Below, one piece after another: positions 8,301-15,393 of a stretch of DNA of 23,570 bases. The notes beneath the pieces were generated by a model. It worked only from the letters and a program-made list of their open reading frames with translations. It had not been told where the DNA came from and ran no database searches. The first letter of the stretch is position 1, and each line of letters starts with the position of its first letter. The position numbers and the translations under genes are program-made. Source of the DNA: a bacterium (lineage in GTDB: Bacteria > Ratteibacteria > UBA8468 > B48-G9 > DTJG01); assembly GCA_026418655.1 (NCBI GenBank), contig JAOAAW010000105.1:1-23570 (forward strand). Direction: 5' to 3'.

Positions 8301-8982
8301 GTTCAAAAAAATTTGACTGGTCTACAGGCCCCTGTAAATTATCATAATCAGGTATTGCTGTTATTACGCAAACCCTTCCATTTTTATATTCACCTGTGGT
8401 GATAACAGGAAACTTACCGGCACTGGCAACAATTTCAGCATGTTTTTTCTCTTTTAAAGGATGCAATAATTTAACCCTGCCAATTTCCTTTGATAGCCCT
8501 TTGCATACAGGATGCTGCCTGTTCAATCTTACAATCTCATGATTTTGATATGAATCTGGTATGCCATCAGGATTAGAAATTCTTGTTCTTTTTTCTGGAA
8601 ATTCTATTTCTACCGGCAGCATCTCTTTAATAAGATGGTATGTACCATCACTTTTTTCAAAGGCAAAACTTCCACCTGTAAAGATTATTGCTCCACCGTG
8701 CTCCACATAAGATATGAGGTTTAGCTGTTCTTCTGCTGAAAACTCATGAATATCAACACCTGAAATTATAATGAGGTCATAGGCAAGTAAACCTGTTCTT
8801 CCCTGAAAAGTTTCATCAATCCTTCTGGGTAAAGGATATGTAAAAGGAAGATTTTTCCTGATGTAATAACTTTTTCTCACTCTCATGGGAAAAGGTAGAG
8901 AGGAAATTACCTCATCAAAAAAATAACCTGCCTGATTTGCCTGTTCAATTACCAGTGCCTCCCTGATACCATGTGGATCCAT
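5380..8982 (-). CDS. GH42-like (beta-galactosidase clan) protein with N-terminal amidotransferase-like domain
   Basis: 1200 aa, no signal peptide. Residues 1-245 look like a class-I-amidotransferase/ThuA-type fold (Y-D-L-I-I-I-S-G near 70, Y-V-E-H-G-G-A-I-I-F-T-G-G near 95). Residues 250-465 are beta-rich. Residues 470-800 are a TIM barrel with the complete GH42 zinc signature: Cys567, Cys611, Cys613 and Cys616 around Glu602 (W-D-E-P). The spacing 35, 9, 11 and 14 matches Cys106, Glu141, Cys150, Cys152 and Cys155 of Thermus A4 beta-galactosidase. Residues about 820-960 resemble the GH42 trimerisation domain (F-V-K-N-G-G-I-L-I-I-D), and the rest is a beta tail. Two things are odd: Asp601 replaces the usual Asn before the acid/base Glu, and the strand expected to carry the nucleophile reads F-F-V-Q-T-D-D with no clear Glu. 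AGGAGG lies 8 nt before ATG 8982. It is the first gene of the operon. GH42-like fold well supported; activity and substrate open. Confidence 0.75.
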   Translation of the reverse strand: MDPHGIREALVIEQANQAGYFFDEVISSLPFPMRVRKSYYIRKNLPFTYPLPRRIDETFQGRTGLLAYDLIIISGVDIHEFSAEEQLNLISYVEHGGAIIFTGGSFAFEKSDGTYHLIKEMLPVEIEFPEKRTRISNPDGIPDSYQNHEIVRLNRQHPVCKGLSKEIGRVKLLHPLKEKKHAEIVASAGKFPVITTGEYKNGRVCVITAIPDYDNLQGPVDQSNFFEHSQYDDLIRNLIMWLLKKEKDIIIKDFEIKRKKSGQWELKAELESSREKPKKATLEIYGNDSHIQAAGRTPDFASLVFKENLEIKGSRIRFGFRLPVELHVLPQNLYKMVLTVQYGRDIDRDMKNIRIDPYEPVVHRRDAIVEVKNTTFIMIENLEHEYVFMPGQNLNFEIKIVPPRVEKLVIEIRDEKENVVVRREQINPGSSYVFEYKVPNWRKGLYTLKATGITRSQSFFSEYKFAVIHVEPVEDLLFVAPVHVDGLTEKRIHQDVEDRINKGFNCLISGKVYGNFGDRFYRHLLYYRYLTQFEYDVYLWGEYEGLSCFIDHGPWYMEEGKNPNVPCILTDDFRKKTFEYVRPIIQRAEKIPALLSMEIWDEPHALPANICRCEICLETFRKKYGYEMPKWSELADVRGKKRYDFFDFLGDYYEKAFKDTYDAVLQYRSRVQANHVFALVGAGQYSTHFSFADDLKWFRYCDTFEFDCYNYMYAHFAGAEKAKFHQFHFAFARYRNLANHFRKQLGFFVQTDDRDYPHDIEPIKAPCEILYTAIGQNAKTFHLMYKPTFSNTFGLRQERWEIFGKELKKIRKASPLLKKLNKPDAAIAMFFPHTNWVINPQPKQLPPGYAGIGFYHKEERPFNRWYPTGYTPFNSYEFLFRYFGECDVIEERLVAKDGIKDYKLLALFDTQYIHQLAAERIEEFVKNGGILIIDKIPSYNHNGERIEFLPDLNFTSSEPLFEGIEIKTANYGNGKVYFLTANLDEIYTDILVSGDIRKENIIKEKFQEIFFEREKIFPKVLSSNVMVEASFMNNDEFMCITVINHSQKHEKTTVRVFKPDYEINFAVDLITFEEFPLRKTDHGIEIDCEIEDLSGRFIGLYQLFPDSIEIEGKISYQRGEYLYLKLLPILNKNVVKGEFLCRLICRNPEGRVECDKIISVNSSGYVMGKAVAENEITGVWTLDIELLHSGFSRKFTWNIK

Positions 8983-9013
8983 GATAAAACCTCCTGATTA
9001 AAATTTTGAATGA

Positions 9014-9031
9014 TGATAATTTAAGTTATCA
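9014..9031. promoter_or_regulatory. Palindrome overlapping a promoter (candidate operator)
   Basis: TGATAA-N6-TTATCA is a perfect inverted repeat with 6-bp arms. It covers the -10 box (9018-9023) of the minus-strand operon promoter in the divergent intergenic region. The position suits a repressor site, but AT-rich DNA gives such repeats by chance. Confidence 0.3.
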
Positions 9032-9046
9032 AAAATGTTTTGTCAA
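9018..9046 (-). promoter_or_regulatory. Sigma-70-type promoter for the 8982-to-1 operon
   Basis: On the minus strand TTGACA (9046-9041), a 17-nt spacer and TAAATT (9023-9018) lie upstream of ATG 8982. Transcription would start near 9011, giving a leader of about 30 nt that carries the AGGAGG ribosome site. Confidence 0.65.
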
Positions 9047-9090
9047 CAAAATTTTTTGAAATGAGAAAGTATGATATTATTGACTGAACA

Positions 9091-9096
9091 AAAGGA
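9091..9096 (+). promoter_or_regulatory. Ribosome site that decides the start at 9103
   Basis: AAAGGA ends 6 nt before ATG 9103. The in-frame TTG at 9097 would directly abut it, which is too close for initiation, so the ATG is the better start. Confidence 0.7.
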
Positions 9097-9102
9097 TTGT
9101 TA

Positions 9103-12096
9103 ATGAAATTTTTGATATCCATATCTTTCGGAATTCTTTTTATACTGGGTATCACATTTGCAGATACAATCTTTATTGAGGCAGAGGATTTCTCTCTATC
9201 ATCAGATGGATGGAAGGTTGTTTCAAATTATCTCACCCGGCTTGCTTCAAAACAAAAAGCCCTTTATGGCGCTGAAGGACCGGTTGATGCCATTGCCAGT
9301 TATAAGTTTGCGCTTTCAAAAGATGGAAGATACAGAATATGGGTACGATACTTCAATATGGAAGGATTAAGAGGTCCTTTTGTTGTCAGTGTTACGCAGG
9401 ACAGTAAAGAAATTGCTTCTCAGACATTTGATATTGAACAGGATAAAAATACTCCTGCAAGGCAGTATGCCTGGGCATGTTTTGATATTGATTTAAAAAA
9501 CACAGAATACAATCTTACCATCTCAAAGTATGAAAAGAAAAATTGCAGTGGTTATTCAAGATTTGTTGATTGCTTACTCATAACCGATGATATAAAACTT
9601 GTACCAAATCATCTTGATTATGCGATAAAAACATATATGCGGGTCAAGATAGGTCCTGGTTATGAAAAACCTGTCCAGATACATGCATTTGTTCCTTTTG
9701 CAGGGCATTTTCATATTTCAAAAGCAGGTATCGGCACAGGAACAGGCCCTGACCCGAAGTATCTTCTTAATAGCGGTGAAACAAGCCCCTGGTGCGATAT
9801 CACTCCCATGCTCTATCCCACCCTTGATGTTGGCGGAAGACCAATCATCAATGCAAGATATACTTATTACGACACTGCACCATTTCTGAAAGCAAGGTTT
9901 GATTTTGCAACACAACCTTATGAACAACATATCGTAAGAACCTATGATATTGATTATCAGCCAGGCACTCTTTACCTTGTAATTCCTGAAAACATTGCAA
10001 CACCTGAAAATCTGGAAAAATTCAAATCAGACTGGGACATTGCCTTTGAAACAGGGAAATTTGCTGATTCTTTTACCTGGCCCACGATTGGGAAAAAGGC
10101 AGAGAAATTCATTTTCATATCCTCCTTTGCTGTAAACGAAAACAGCGAGTTTGCGCCTGACAGAAGGATCGCTGAAAGGGAATGGAAAACACTTGATTAT
10201 TTTGGTTTCACAAACAGAATCCACAAATGGATTGGTGGTGGAATATGGTATATGAAAGATGGTTCTTATTGCAATCCTGACATTGAAACAATGAAAAAAC
10301 AGGCACAAAGGTACGCAGAAGAATTTAATAAATCAGGAAGAACCGCAAAGGACATAGCATACTGCATGATTATGGATGAACCCACAGGCCAGGATATTTC
10401 TTTTATTGCAAAAGATTCTTCATATCAGATGGAATTCAAAAACTGGTTGTTGAAAAGCAGGAAAACACCTGAAGAATTGCTTGTAAAAAGCTGGGATGAA
10501 GTAAAACCCGTTGACGAGAAAGAAAAAAACGAAAAGCCCGCACTTTACTACTACACTCAGAAATTCAGAACAATTGCACTCGGAAATTTCATTTCCCTTC
10601 AGGGAAAAATCTTAAAGCAGGCATACGGCGGTGAGTTTCCTGTGGTAGCCAATTTCAGTGATGGTGCAACATATTATGGAAATTTCTACGGGCAGGGAGT
10701 TGATTATTTTGAACTCTGTCAAAATACTGACCAGAATGCAATATGGGGTGAATGTGGCGGTGCTCTTGCCACATCATCTCAATTAACTGCCTATAACATT
10801 GACCTGATGCGTTGTGCTGCAAAGAAAAATCAGATTCTCTGTCATTATCTTATTGACTATGGAAGAAAACCCTGGGATAGCAAATGCAAGGCAATAAGCG
10901 GGGTGGCAAGAGAAATAAAGATATATCACAACTATTTTTATGGACCCACCTGGGGAAATTATGAAGGCGGACCTGCCTGGCGTTCTAATGCCTGGTATGC
11001 TCATCCTGAAAAATGGTATGCAAATGCAGAACTCCTGCGGGAAATCGGCGCAGTGGAAGATGTTCTTGTGCCGGCAAAAAAGGAAAAGGCACAAGTTGCC
11101 ATTCTGTATTCTTCTTCAACAGACATATGGACACTAACGAAGAATTTTGCTTATGGCTTTGATAGAATGCATATATGGCTGGCACTGTGTCATGGACAGG
11201 TTCCGGTTGATATTCTTTACGAAAAGCAGGTTGAAGATGGAGCACTGAATTCGTATAAGGTCTGTTATCTTGCTGGACCAAACCTGACAGCAAAAGCAGC
11301 AGAAAAAGTGGTTTCCTGGGTAAAAAATGGTGGAATTCTCTTTGCGACAGCAGGCGCTGGAATGCTTGATGAATATAACAGACCAATGACAATTTTAGAA
11401 AATATAATACCCGTTGAAAGAAAATCCACACAGGATATAGATCCATATTTTTATTACAGCAGTGCATTGTGGTATTTTCCTGTCAGAGACCTTGTGTATG
11501 CAGAAAGCACATTGATGCAGGTAATCTCTGTAAAACAGTCTTTGAAAGAAAAGCCGGGTTGTCAAATTCTCGCAAGATTCAGTGATGGTAGCCCGGCAAT
11601 TGTTATGAGCAGAGCAGGTGCTGGAACTGTTTACTGTTGCGGGTTTCTGCCAGGCCTTTCATATGCAAGACCCGCCATAGTGGCAAGAAGGCAATGGAAT
11701 GAGAAAAAAGCCATGTTCAAAGATGAGACATCACCAGAAACAAGACAGATTCTTGAAATTCTTGAAAGGTCCGACAATCCCTGGGAGTTTCCTTCAGAAA
11801 TTCGCGATATAATCCTCAGTCCGGTAAAAAAGGCAAATGTTTCATTGCCGATCAAATGTAGTATTGCACTTATTGATGCTGTGTACATGAATGTACCTGA
11901 TGGTATTCTTATTCCCCTTGCCAATTACACACTTTCACCACAGAAAAATATTGAATTCAGTGTGAGAGTGACAAAAAACGTGAAAAAAATTGAGTCTGTT
12001 CATTGCGGAAACTTGAAATTTAACCAGAAAAAAGACAGAGTGGTCTTTGCTTTACCAAAATTTGAAAGCACTGACTTTATAAGGATAACCTATTAG
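9103..12096 (+). CDS. Secreted GH42-like multidomain glycoside hydrolase-like protein
   Basis: 997 aa from ATG 9103; a TTG two codons upstream sits directly on the ribosome site. Residues 1-20 are a Sec signal peptide ending F-A. A beta-sandwich follows, beginning I-F-I-E-A-E-D-F, typical of carbohydrate-binding modules of the CBM6/35 type. A second beta domain is followed by a TIM-barrel-like region with M-D425-E426-P-T at the position of the acid/base Glu, then K-N-W-L and a W-D-E-V segment as in GH42. Towards residue 720 comes a GH42 trimerisation-like fold (V-S-W-V-K-N-G-G-I-L-F-A-T-A-G), then a beta tail. Unlike the 1200-aa protein it has no zinc Cys cluster, and the strand expected to hold the nucleophile reads H-Y-L-I-D-Y-G. 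It is divergent from the minus operon and followed 43 nt later by the GH20 gene, so probably co-transcribed with it. Fold assignment moderate, substrate unknown. Confidence 0.6.
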   Translation: MKFLISISFGILFILGITFADTIFIEAEDFSLSSDGWKVVSNYLTRLASKQKALYGAEGPVDAIASYKFALSKDGRYRIWVRYFNMEGLRGPFVVSVTQDSKEIASQTFDIEQDKNTPARQYAWACFDIDLKNTEYNLTISKYEKKNCSGYSRFVDCLLITDDIKLVPNHLDYAIKTYMRVKIGPGYEKPVQIHAFVPFAGHFHISKAGIGTGTGPDPKYLLNSGETSPWCDITPMLYPTLDVGGRPIINARYTYYDTAPFLKARFDFATQPYEQHIVRTYDIDYQPGTLYLVIPENIATPENLEKFKSDWDIAFETGKFADSFTWPTIGKKAEKFIFISSFAVNENSEFAPDRRIAEREWKTLDYFGFTNRIHKWIGGGIWYMKDGSYCNPDIETMKKQAQRYAEEFNKSGRTAKDIAYCMIMDEPTGQDISFIAKDSSYQMEFKNWLLKSRKTPEELLVKSWDEVKPVDEKEKNEKPALYYYTQKFRTIALGNFISLQGKILKQAYGGEFPVVANFSDGATYYGNFYGQGVDYFELCQNTDQNAIWGECGGALATSSQLTAYNIDLMRCAAKKNQILCHYLIDYGRKPWDSKCKAISGVAREIKIYHNYFYGPTWGNYEGGPAWRSNAWYAHPEKWYANAELLREIGAVEDVLVPAKKEKAQVAILYSSSTDIWTLTKNFAYGFDRMHIWLALCHGQVPVDILYEKQVEDGALNSYKVCYLAGPNLTAKAAEKVVSWVKNGGILFATAGAGMLDEYNRPMTILENIIPVERKSTQDIDPYFYYSSALWYFPVRDLVYAESTLMQVISVKQSLKEKPGCQILARFSDGSPAIVMSRAGAGTVYCCGFLPGLSYARPAIVARRQWNEKKAMFKDETSPETRQILEILERSDNPWEFPSEIRDIILSPVKKANVSLPIKCSIALIDAVYMNVPDGILIPLANYTLSPQKNIEFSVRVTKNVKKIESVHCGNLKFNQKKDRVVFALPKFESTDFIRITY

Positions 12097-12125
12097 GAAA
12101 GGTTGCTTCTGGTTTTTTTAGAAAT

Positions 12126-12136
12126 AAGGGGTGATC
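12126..12136 (+). promoter_or_regulatory. Ribosome site that decides the start at 12140
   Basis: AAGGGGTGATC nearly copies the complement of the 16S rRNA 3' end (AAGGAGGTGATC). It contains the in-frame GTG at 12131, which is therefore part of the ribosome site and not the start. ATG 12140 lies just downstream. Confidence 0.7.
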
Positions 12137-12139
12137 AAA

Positions 12140-13963
12140 ATGAAGGAAATTTTGCTTTTGCCTGTACCCAGAATGATGAAAGTAGAAAAACAAAAATGCA
12201 GAATTCCGACAAACGCAAAATTTTACATCAGTGGACCTGATAGTCAAAGGATTATGTTTCTTGCTGATTTCATCAAAAAGTTTACCAATGACTGCACAGG
12301 GCATGCCTGGAAACAGGATAAAAAAGATGATGCCTTTCTTGTTATCATCTGCAATCCAACAGCAAGAATACAACCACAGGGGTATAAACTGAGTATCTCA
12401 AAAAAATCAATACTGATTGAAGCATCAGAGCCCTATGGTGCTTATTATGGATTGTGTACACTCAGGCAGATTCTACTTCAGAATAAGAAAGACCTTCCAG
12501 TGCTTTTGATTGAAGATTATCCCGACTTTCCACACAGGGGGGTCATGCTGGACATAAGCAGAAGCAAGGTTCCAGAGATGGAAACACTTTATAACCTTGT
12601 GGAGATGCTTTCATCATGGAAGATTAATCAGCTTCAGCTTTATACAGAGCATACCTTTGCCTATAAAGGTCATGAAATTGTCTGGCAGGGAAAATCTCCA
12701 ATGACACCAGAAGAAATAAGAAAACTGGATGGATTTTGCAGAGAAAGATTTGTGGAACTTGTGCCAAACCAGAACAGTTTCGGTCATTTCCATAGGTGGT
12801 TGCAGCACCCACAGTATAAACATCTGGCAGAAGATCCTGAAAATCCTTATACTCTCTGCCCTGTGGATCCAGGTTCTATTCAACTTTTAGAAGATTTGTA
12901 CAGTCAGCTTTTACCGCTATTCACAAGCAAAATGTTCAATGTCGGCTGTGATGAAACTACTCTTGGTAAAAGAAGTCTTCAGGTAATAAAGGAAAAAGGA
13001 GAAGGCAGGGTTTACTTAGAATTTTTACTTAAAATCTACAATCTCGTTAAGAAACATGGCAGGACAATGCAATTCTGGGGTGATATTATTCAAAGACATC
13101 CTGAATTGATTCCAGAATTGCCGAAAGATGCTATTGTTCTTGAGTGGGGCTATGAGTCGAATCATCCATTCAGGCACAGATGCGAAAAAATAGCAGAAAC
13201 CGCTCTACCCTTTTATGTCTGTCCGGGAACATCAAGCTGGAATTCAATAGCAGGTAGAACCGAAAACTGTTTGGCAAATCTCGTTAATGCTGCTCTGAAT
13301 GGGTTGAAAACTGGCGCTATTGGCTTTCTCAATACTGACTGGGGAGATAATGGTCACTGGCAGTATCTGCCTGCCAGTTATATCGGCTTTGGTTTTGGCG
13401 CAGGAGTTTCATGGTGTGCCAGAACAAACATAAATATCCCTGTTGAGAAAACCATCGGACTGTTTGCCTTTGACGACCCGAGTTTTAATTCTGGGTACCT
13501 CGCCTATGAACTTGGAAATGTTTCAACAGCAACAGGCATTCATACTTCCAATGCATCGCCTTTATTCATTGCCATGAGAGAAAACTTATCTTCGCCTGAT
13601 GTAATATTATGGATGAGAAGGAAGGGCATAGAAACAGCAGAACAACAATTAGAAAAGGCACTCACATATGAAAAAAAATTAATGACAGACAATAATGAGA
13701 AGGTTTTGATAAGAGATGAATTTAGAAACGCTACAAAACTTCTCAAACATGCCTGCGAAAAATCCAGGATGGTTTTTGACTGTTATACCAGAAAAATTGA
13801 ACCACCCAGAAGTGTTTTGACAAAACTTATAAGAGAAGCAGAAGAAATCATTGAGGAACACAAAAGACTATGGCTGAAAAGAAACAGACCCGGTGGTCTT
13901 GAAGAAAGTGTGGAACTGCTTGAAAAATTTACAATTTCCACCTACAACAAGTTTATGAAATAA
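12140..13963 (+). CDS. GH20 beta-N-acetylhexosaminidase, cytoplasmic
   Basis: 607 aa. Residues 1-125 form the small alpha/beta GH20b domain with Y-G-A-Y-Y-G-L-C-T-L-R-Q (canonical G-x-x-x-G-L-x-T-L-x-Q). The (beta/alpha)8 domain starts with F-P-H-R-G-V-M-L-D-I-S-R. The catalytic Asp271-Glu272 pair lies in F-N-V-G-C-D-E-T; substrate-assisted GH20 enzymes use Asp to orient the N-acetyl group and Glu as acid/base. Other GH20 landmarks are Q-N-S-F-G-H (about 212) and M-Q-F-W-G-D. No signal peptide, so it probably acts on imported GlcNAc/GalNAc-containing oligosaccharides. A C-terminal helical extension (about 500-607) is longer than in minimal members. The upstream secreted GH gene is 43 nt away. 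The 3' end overlaps the convergent EF-like gene by 11 nt. Confidence 0.85.
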   Translation: MKEILLLPVPRMMKVEKQKCRIPTNAKFYISGPDSQRIMFLADFIKKFTNDCTGHAWKQDKKDDAFLVIICNPTARIQPQGYKLSISKKSILIEASEPYGAYYGLCTLRQILLQNKKDLPVLLIEDYPDFPHRGVMLDISRSKVPEMETLYNLVEMLSSWKINQLQLYTEHTFAYKGHEIVWQGKSPMTPEEIRKLDGFCRERFVELVPNQNSFGHFHRWLQHPQYKHLAEDPENPYTLCPVDPGSIQLLEDLYSQLLPLFTSKMFNVGCDETTLGKRSLQVIKEKGEGRVYLEFLLKIYNLVKKHGRTMQFWGDIIQRHPELIPELPKDAIVLEWGYESNHPFRHRCEKIAETALPFYVCPGTSSWNSIAGRTENCLANLVNAALNGLKTGAIGFLNTDWGDNGHWQYLPASYIGFGFGAGVSWCARTNINIPVEKTIGLFAFDDPSFNSGYLAYELGNVSTATGIHTSNASPLFIAMRENLSSPDVILWMRRKGIETAEQQLEKALTYEKKLMTDNNEKVLIRDEFRNATKLLKHACEKSRMVFDCYTRKIEPPRSVLTKLIREAEEIIEEHKRLWLKRNRPGGLEESVELLEKFTISTYNKFMK

Positions 13964-14210
13964 CCTTATAGACCCTGTCTCCTGGATGTACCTTCTGGGC
14001 AACCTTCATTCCAATGCAATCACCGGATTTTGCTTCCTGAATATTCTTGTGTTCAATCTGTATGGAATCAACTGTTTGAGTAAAATCTGTGGAATGTCCT
14101 TTGATGTGAACTGTATCTCCAATTTTTAACCCATCGGTCAATTCCACAATGCCAACACTTATATGCCCGTAATAGTGAGTAATCTTTCCGACTTCCTTTT
14201 CCTCTGCCAT
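13953..14210 (-). CDS. Stand-alone EF-Tu domain-II-like beta-barrel protein
   Basis: 85 aa. The whole protein is one translation-factor domain-II-type barrel: V-G-K-I-T-H-Y-Y, then V-G-I-V-E-L, L-K-I-G-D-T-V-H-I-K-G, V-D-S-I-Q-I, A-K-S-G-D-C-I-G-M-K-V and P-G-D-R-V-Y-K-V. Proteins of this size are often named translation elongation factor-like, and the same module ends many U32 peptidases; no U32 gene is in this window. No GTPase motifs, so no elongation activity. AGGAGG lies 7 nt before ATG 14210. It follows the Gfo/Idh gene by 30 nt, probably in one operon, and converges on the GH20 gene with an 11-nt overlap. Role unknown. Confidence 0.8.
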   Translation of the reverse strand: MAEEKEVGKITHYYGHISVGIVELTDGLKIGDTVHIKGHSTDFTQTVDSIQIEHKNIQEAKSGDCIGMKVAQKVHPGDRVYKVIS

Positions 14211-14240
14211 TTTGCCTCCTGGTTTAAAGAAAATATTTAA

Positions 14241-15290
14241 CTAACCAATCATTACCTCAAATTCTCTATCTTTACCACTTAATGGAATATCTACCCATCT
14301 ACCTTTTTGTCTGTCTGAAACATGGAAACCGATGATAATTTCAAGCGCCATAAGACCATCTTTCCCTGTGCAGGCAGGTTGTCCTCCATAAATAAGGCAA
14401 TTGACAATATCTTCAATTGCCCTGTCAAGAGAGGTTTTTCCATCAGGCACCACTGATAATTCCTGTTTCTCCCCATTCCAGAATTCAACAATTGCCCTGT
14501 TATTAAGAATCGTCAGATATCCTTCACTTCCACCAATTTTCATCATCAAAGGAAATTTTGCTGCCTGCGGCGCATTTATAAAAGCCCTTATGCCATTTGA
14601 AAACTGAACAATTCCCCAGCCACCAGGGTCTTTATACTGGGGACCCCTGCAATCCGGATAAAACAGCGGGTCAAGAGTGCCACTGACACCTACTGGCTCT
14701 GCATTCAAAAGCATTCTCAGAGCATCAAAGATATGGGTACCAACATTACCAATCCTTCCAGTTGGCCACTGTACATATGCACTGTAAATTTCTCCAATAC
14801 CACCTGTTTTCAAAAAATCAGCACATTTTCGCCATAAGAGATGCCACCTTCTACTATGATTTATTGCAAGGATTATCCCTTTTTTTTCACAGATATCAAT
14901 AAGTCTGTCTGCGTCAGAAAGTTTTGTACCAATGGGCTTTTCACACATTATCGCCCTGACACCTGATTCAGCACAACCAATACCTATTTCAGCATGATAG
15001 GGCGTGTGAGTTGCGATGCTTACAATATCTGGCTTTTCCTTTTTCAGAAGTTCTCGCCAATCACTGTAAGTTCTGACACCAGGAAATTTTTCAGAAAATC
15101 TATTTCTTCTTCCTTCATCCCTGCTTGAACCTGCGACCAGGATTATATGTGGATTTTTTGCAAGTGCTTCAGAATGCGTGCCATCAAGATTTCTAACATC
15201 CTGTCCAATGGCTCTGCCTGAAACCTCATCACCAGCCCCTATAAAACCGAGTCCTATTATTGCTGCCTTAAATTTCTTATGATTCTCCAT
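14241..15290 (-). CDS. Gfo/Idh/MocA family NAD(P)-dependent oxidoreductase
   Basis: 349 aa. The N-terminal Rossmann motif is G13-L-G-F-I-G18, and the hallmark E117-K-P-I-G of this family is present. The substrate domain carries G-N-V-G-T-H-I-F-D, the equivalent of the catalytic G-x-H-x-x-D helix. Members oxidise or epimerise sugars, inositols and sugar acids, or hydrolyse glycosides through a keto intermediate. No signal peptide. The ribosome site before ATG 15290 is weak (CAGTGA only). Divergent from the fucosidase gene and followed by the EF-like gene. Glycosidase neighbours suggest a sugar substrate, which the sequence does not identify. Confidence 0.9.
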   Translation of the reverse strand: MENHKKFKAAIIGLGFIGAGDEVSGRAIGQDVRNLDGTHSEALAKNPHIILVAGSSRDEGRRNRFSEKFPGVRTYSDWRELLKKEKPDIVSIATHTPYHAEIGIGCAESGVRAIMCEKPIGTKLSDADRLIDICEKKGIILAINHSRRWHLLWRKCADFLKTGGIGEIYSAYVQWPTGRIGNVGTHIFDALRMLLNAEPVGVSGTLDPLFYPDCRGPQYKDPGGWGIVQFSNGIRAFINAPQAAKFPLMMKIGGSEGYLTILNNRAIVEFWNGEKQELSVVPDGKTSLDRAIEDIVNCLIYGGQPACTGKDGLMALEIIIGFHVSDRQKGRWVDIPLSGKDREFEVMIG

Positions 15291-15329
15291 TCACTGAAAA
15301 GATATATCCATTTTAAAAAGTAGTCAAAT

Positions 15330-15358
15330 ATCATTTCCTTTTGACAATGGCTTATCAA
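15330..15358 (-). promoter_or_regulatory. Candidate promoter for the Gfo/Idh gene
   Basis: On the minus strand TTGATA (15358-15353), 17 nt and AATGAT (15335-15330) lie 40 nt upstream of ATG 15290. It overlaps the fucosidase promoter on the other strand, so the two could compete. Only 4/6 at -10; weaker than the others. Confidence 0.3.
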
Positions 15359-15369
15359 CCTGTTAAAAT
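15341..15369 (+). promoter_or_regulatory. Sigma-70-type promoter for the fucosidase gene
   Basis: TTGACA (15341-15346), exactly 17 nt, then TAAAAT (15364-15369). Start near 15376 gives a leader of about 18 nt with AAGGGAGG ahead of ATG 15394. TTGACAAT occurs again at 15372-15379, 31 nt after its first copy. Confidence 0.75.
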
Positions 15370-15393
15370 TCTTGACAATCAAAAGGGAGGAAT

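Noticed and set aside
9047..9090. Promoter for the secreted GH gene
   Set aside because: TATGAT and TATTAT look like -10 boxes, but no -35 at 16-18 nt was found (TTGTCA is 24 nt away), so no site is claimed.
9097..9102. TTG start for the secreted GH gene
   Set aside because: It touches the AAAGGA ribosome site with no spacing; ATG 9103 has the right spacing and a cleaner signal peptide.
12097..12125. Terminator between the GH genes
   Set aside because: A T7 run is present but no stem precedes it; read-through into the GH20 gene is more likely.
12131..12139. GTG start for the GH20 gene
   Set aside because: The GTG is inside the AAGGGGTGATC ribosome site; ATG 12140 fits.
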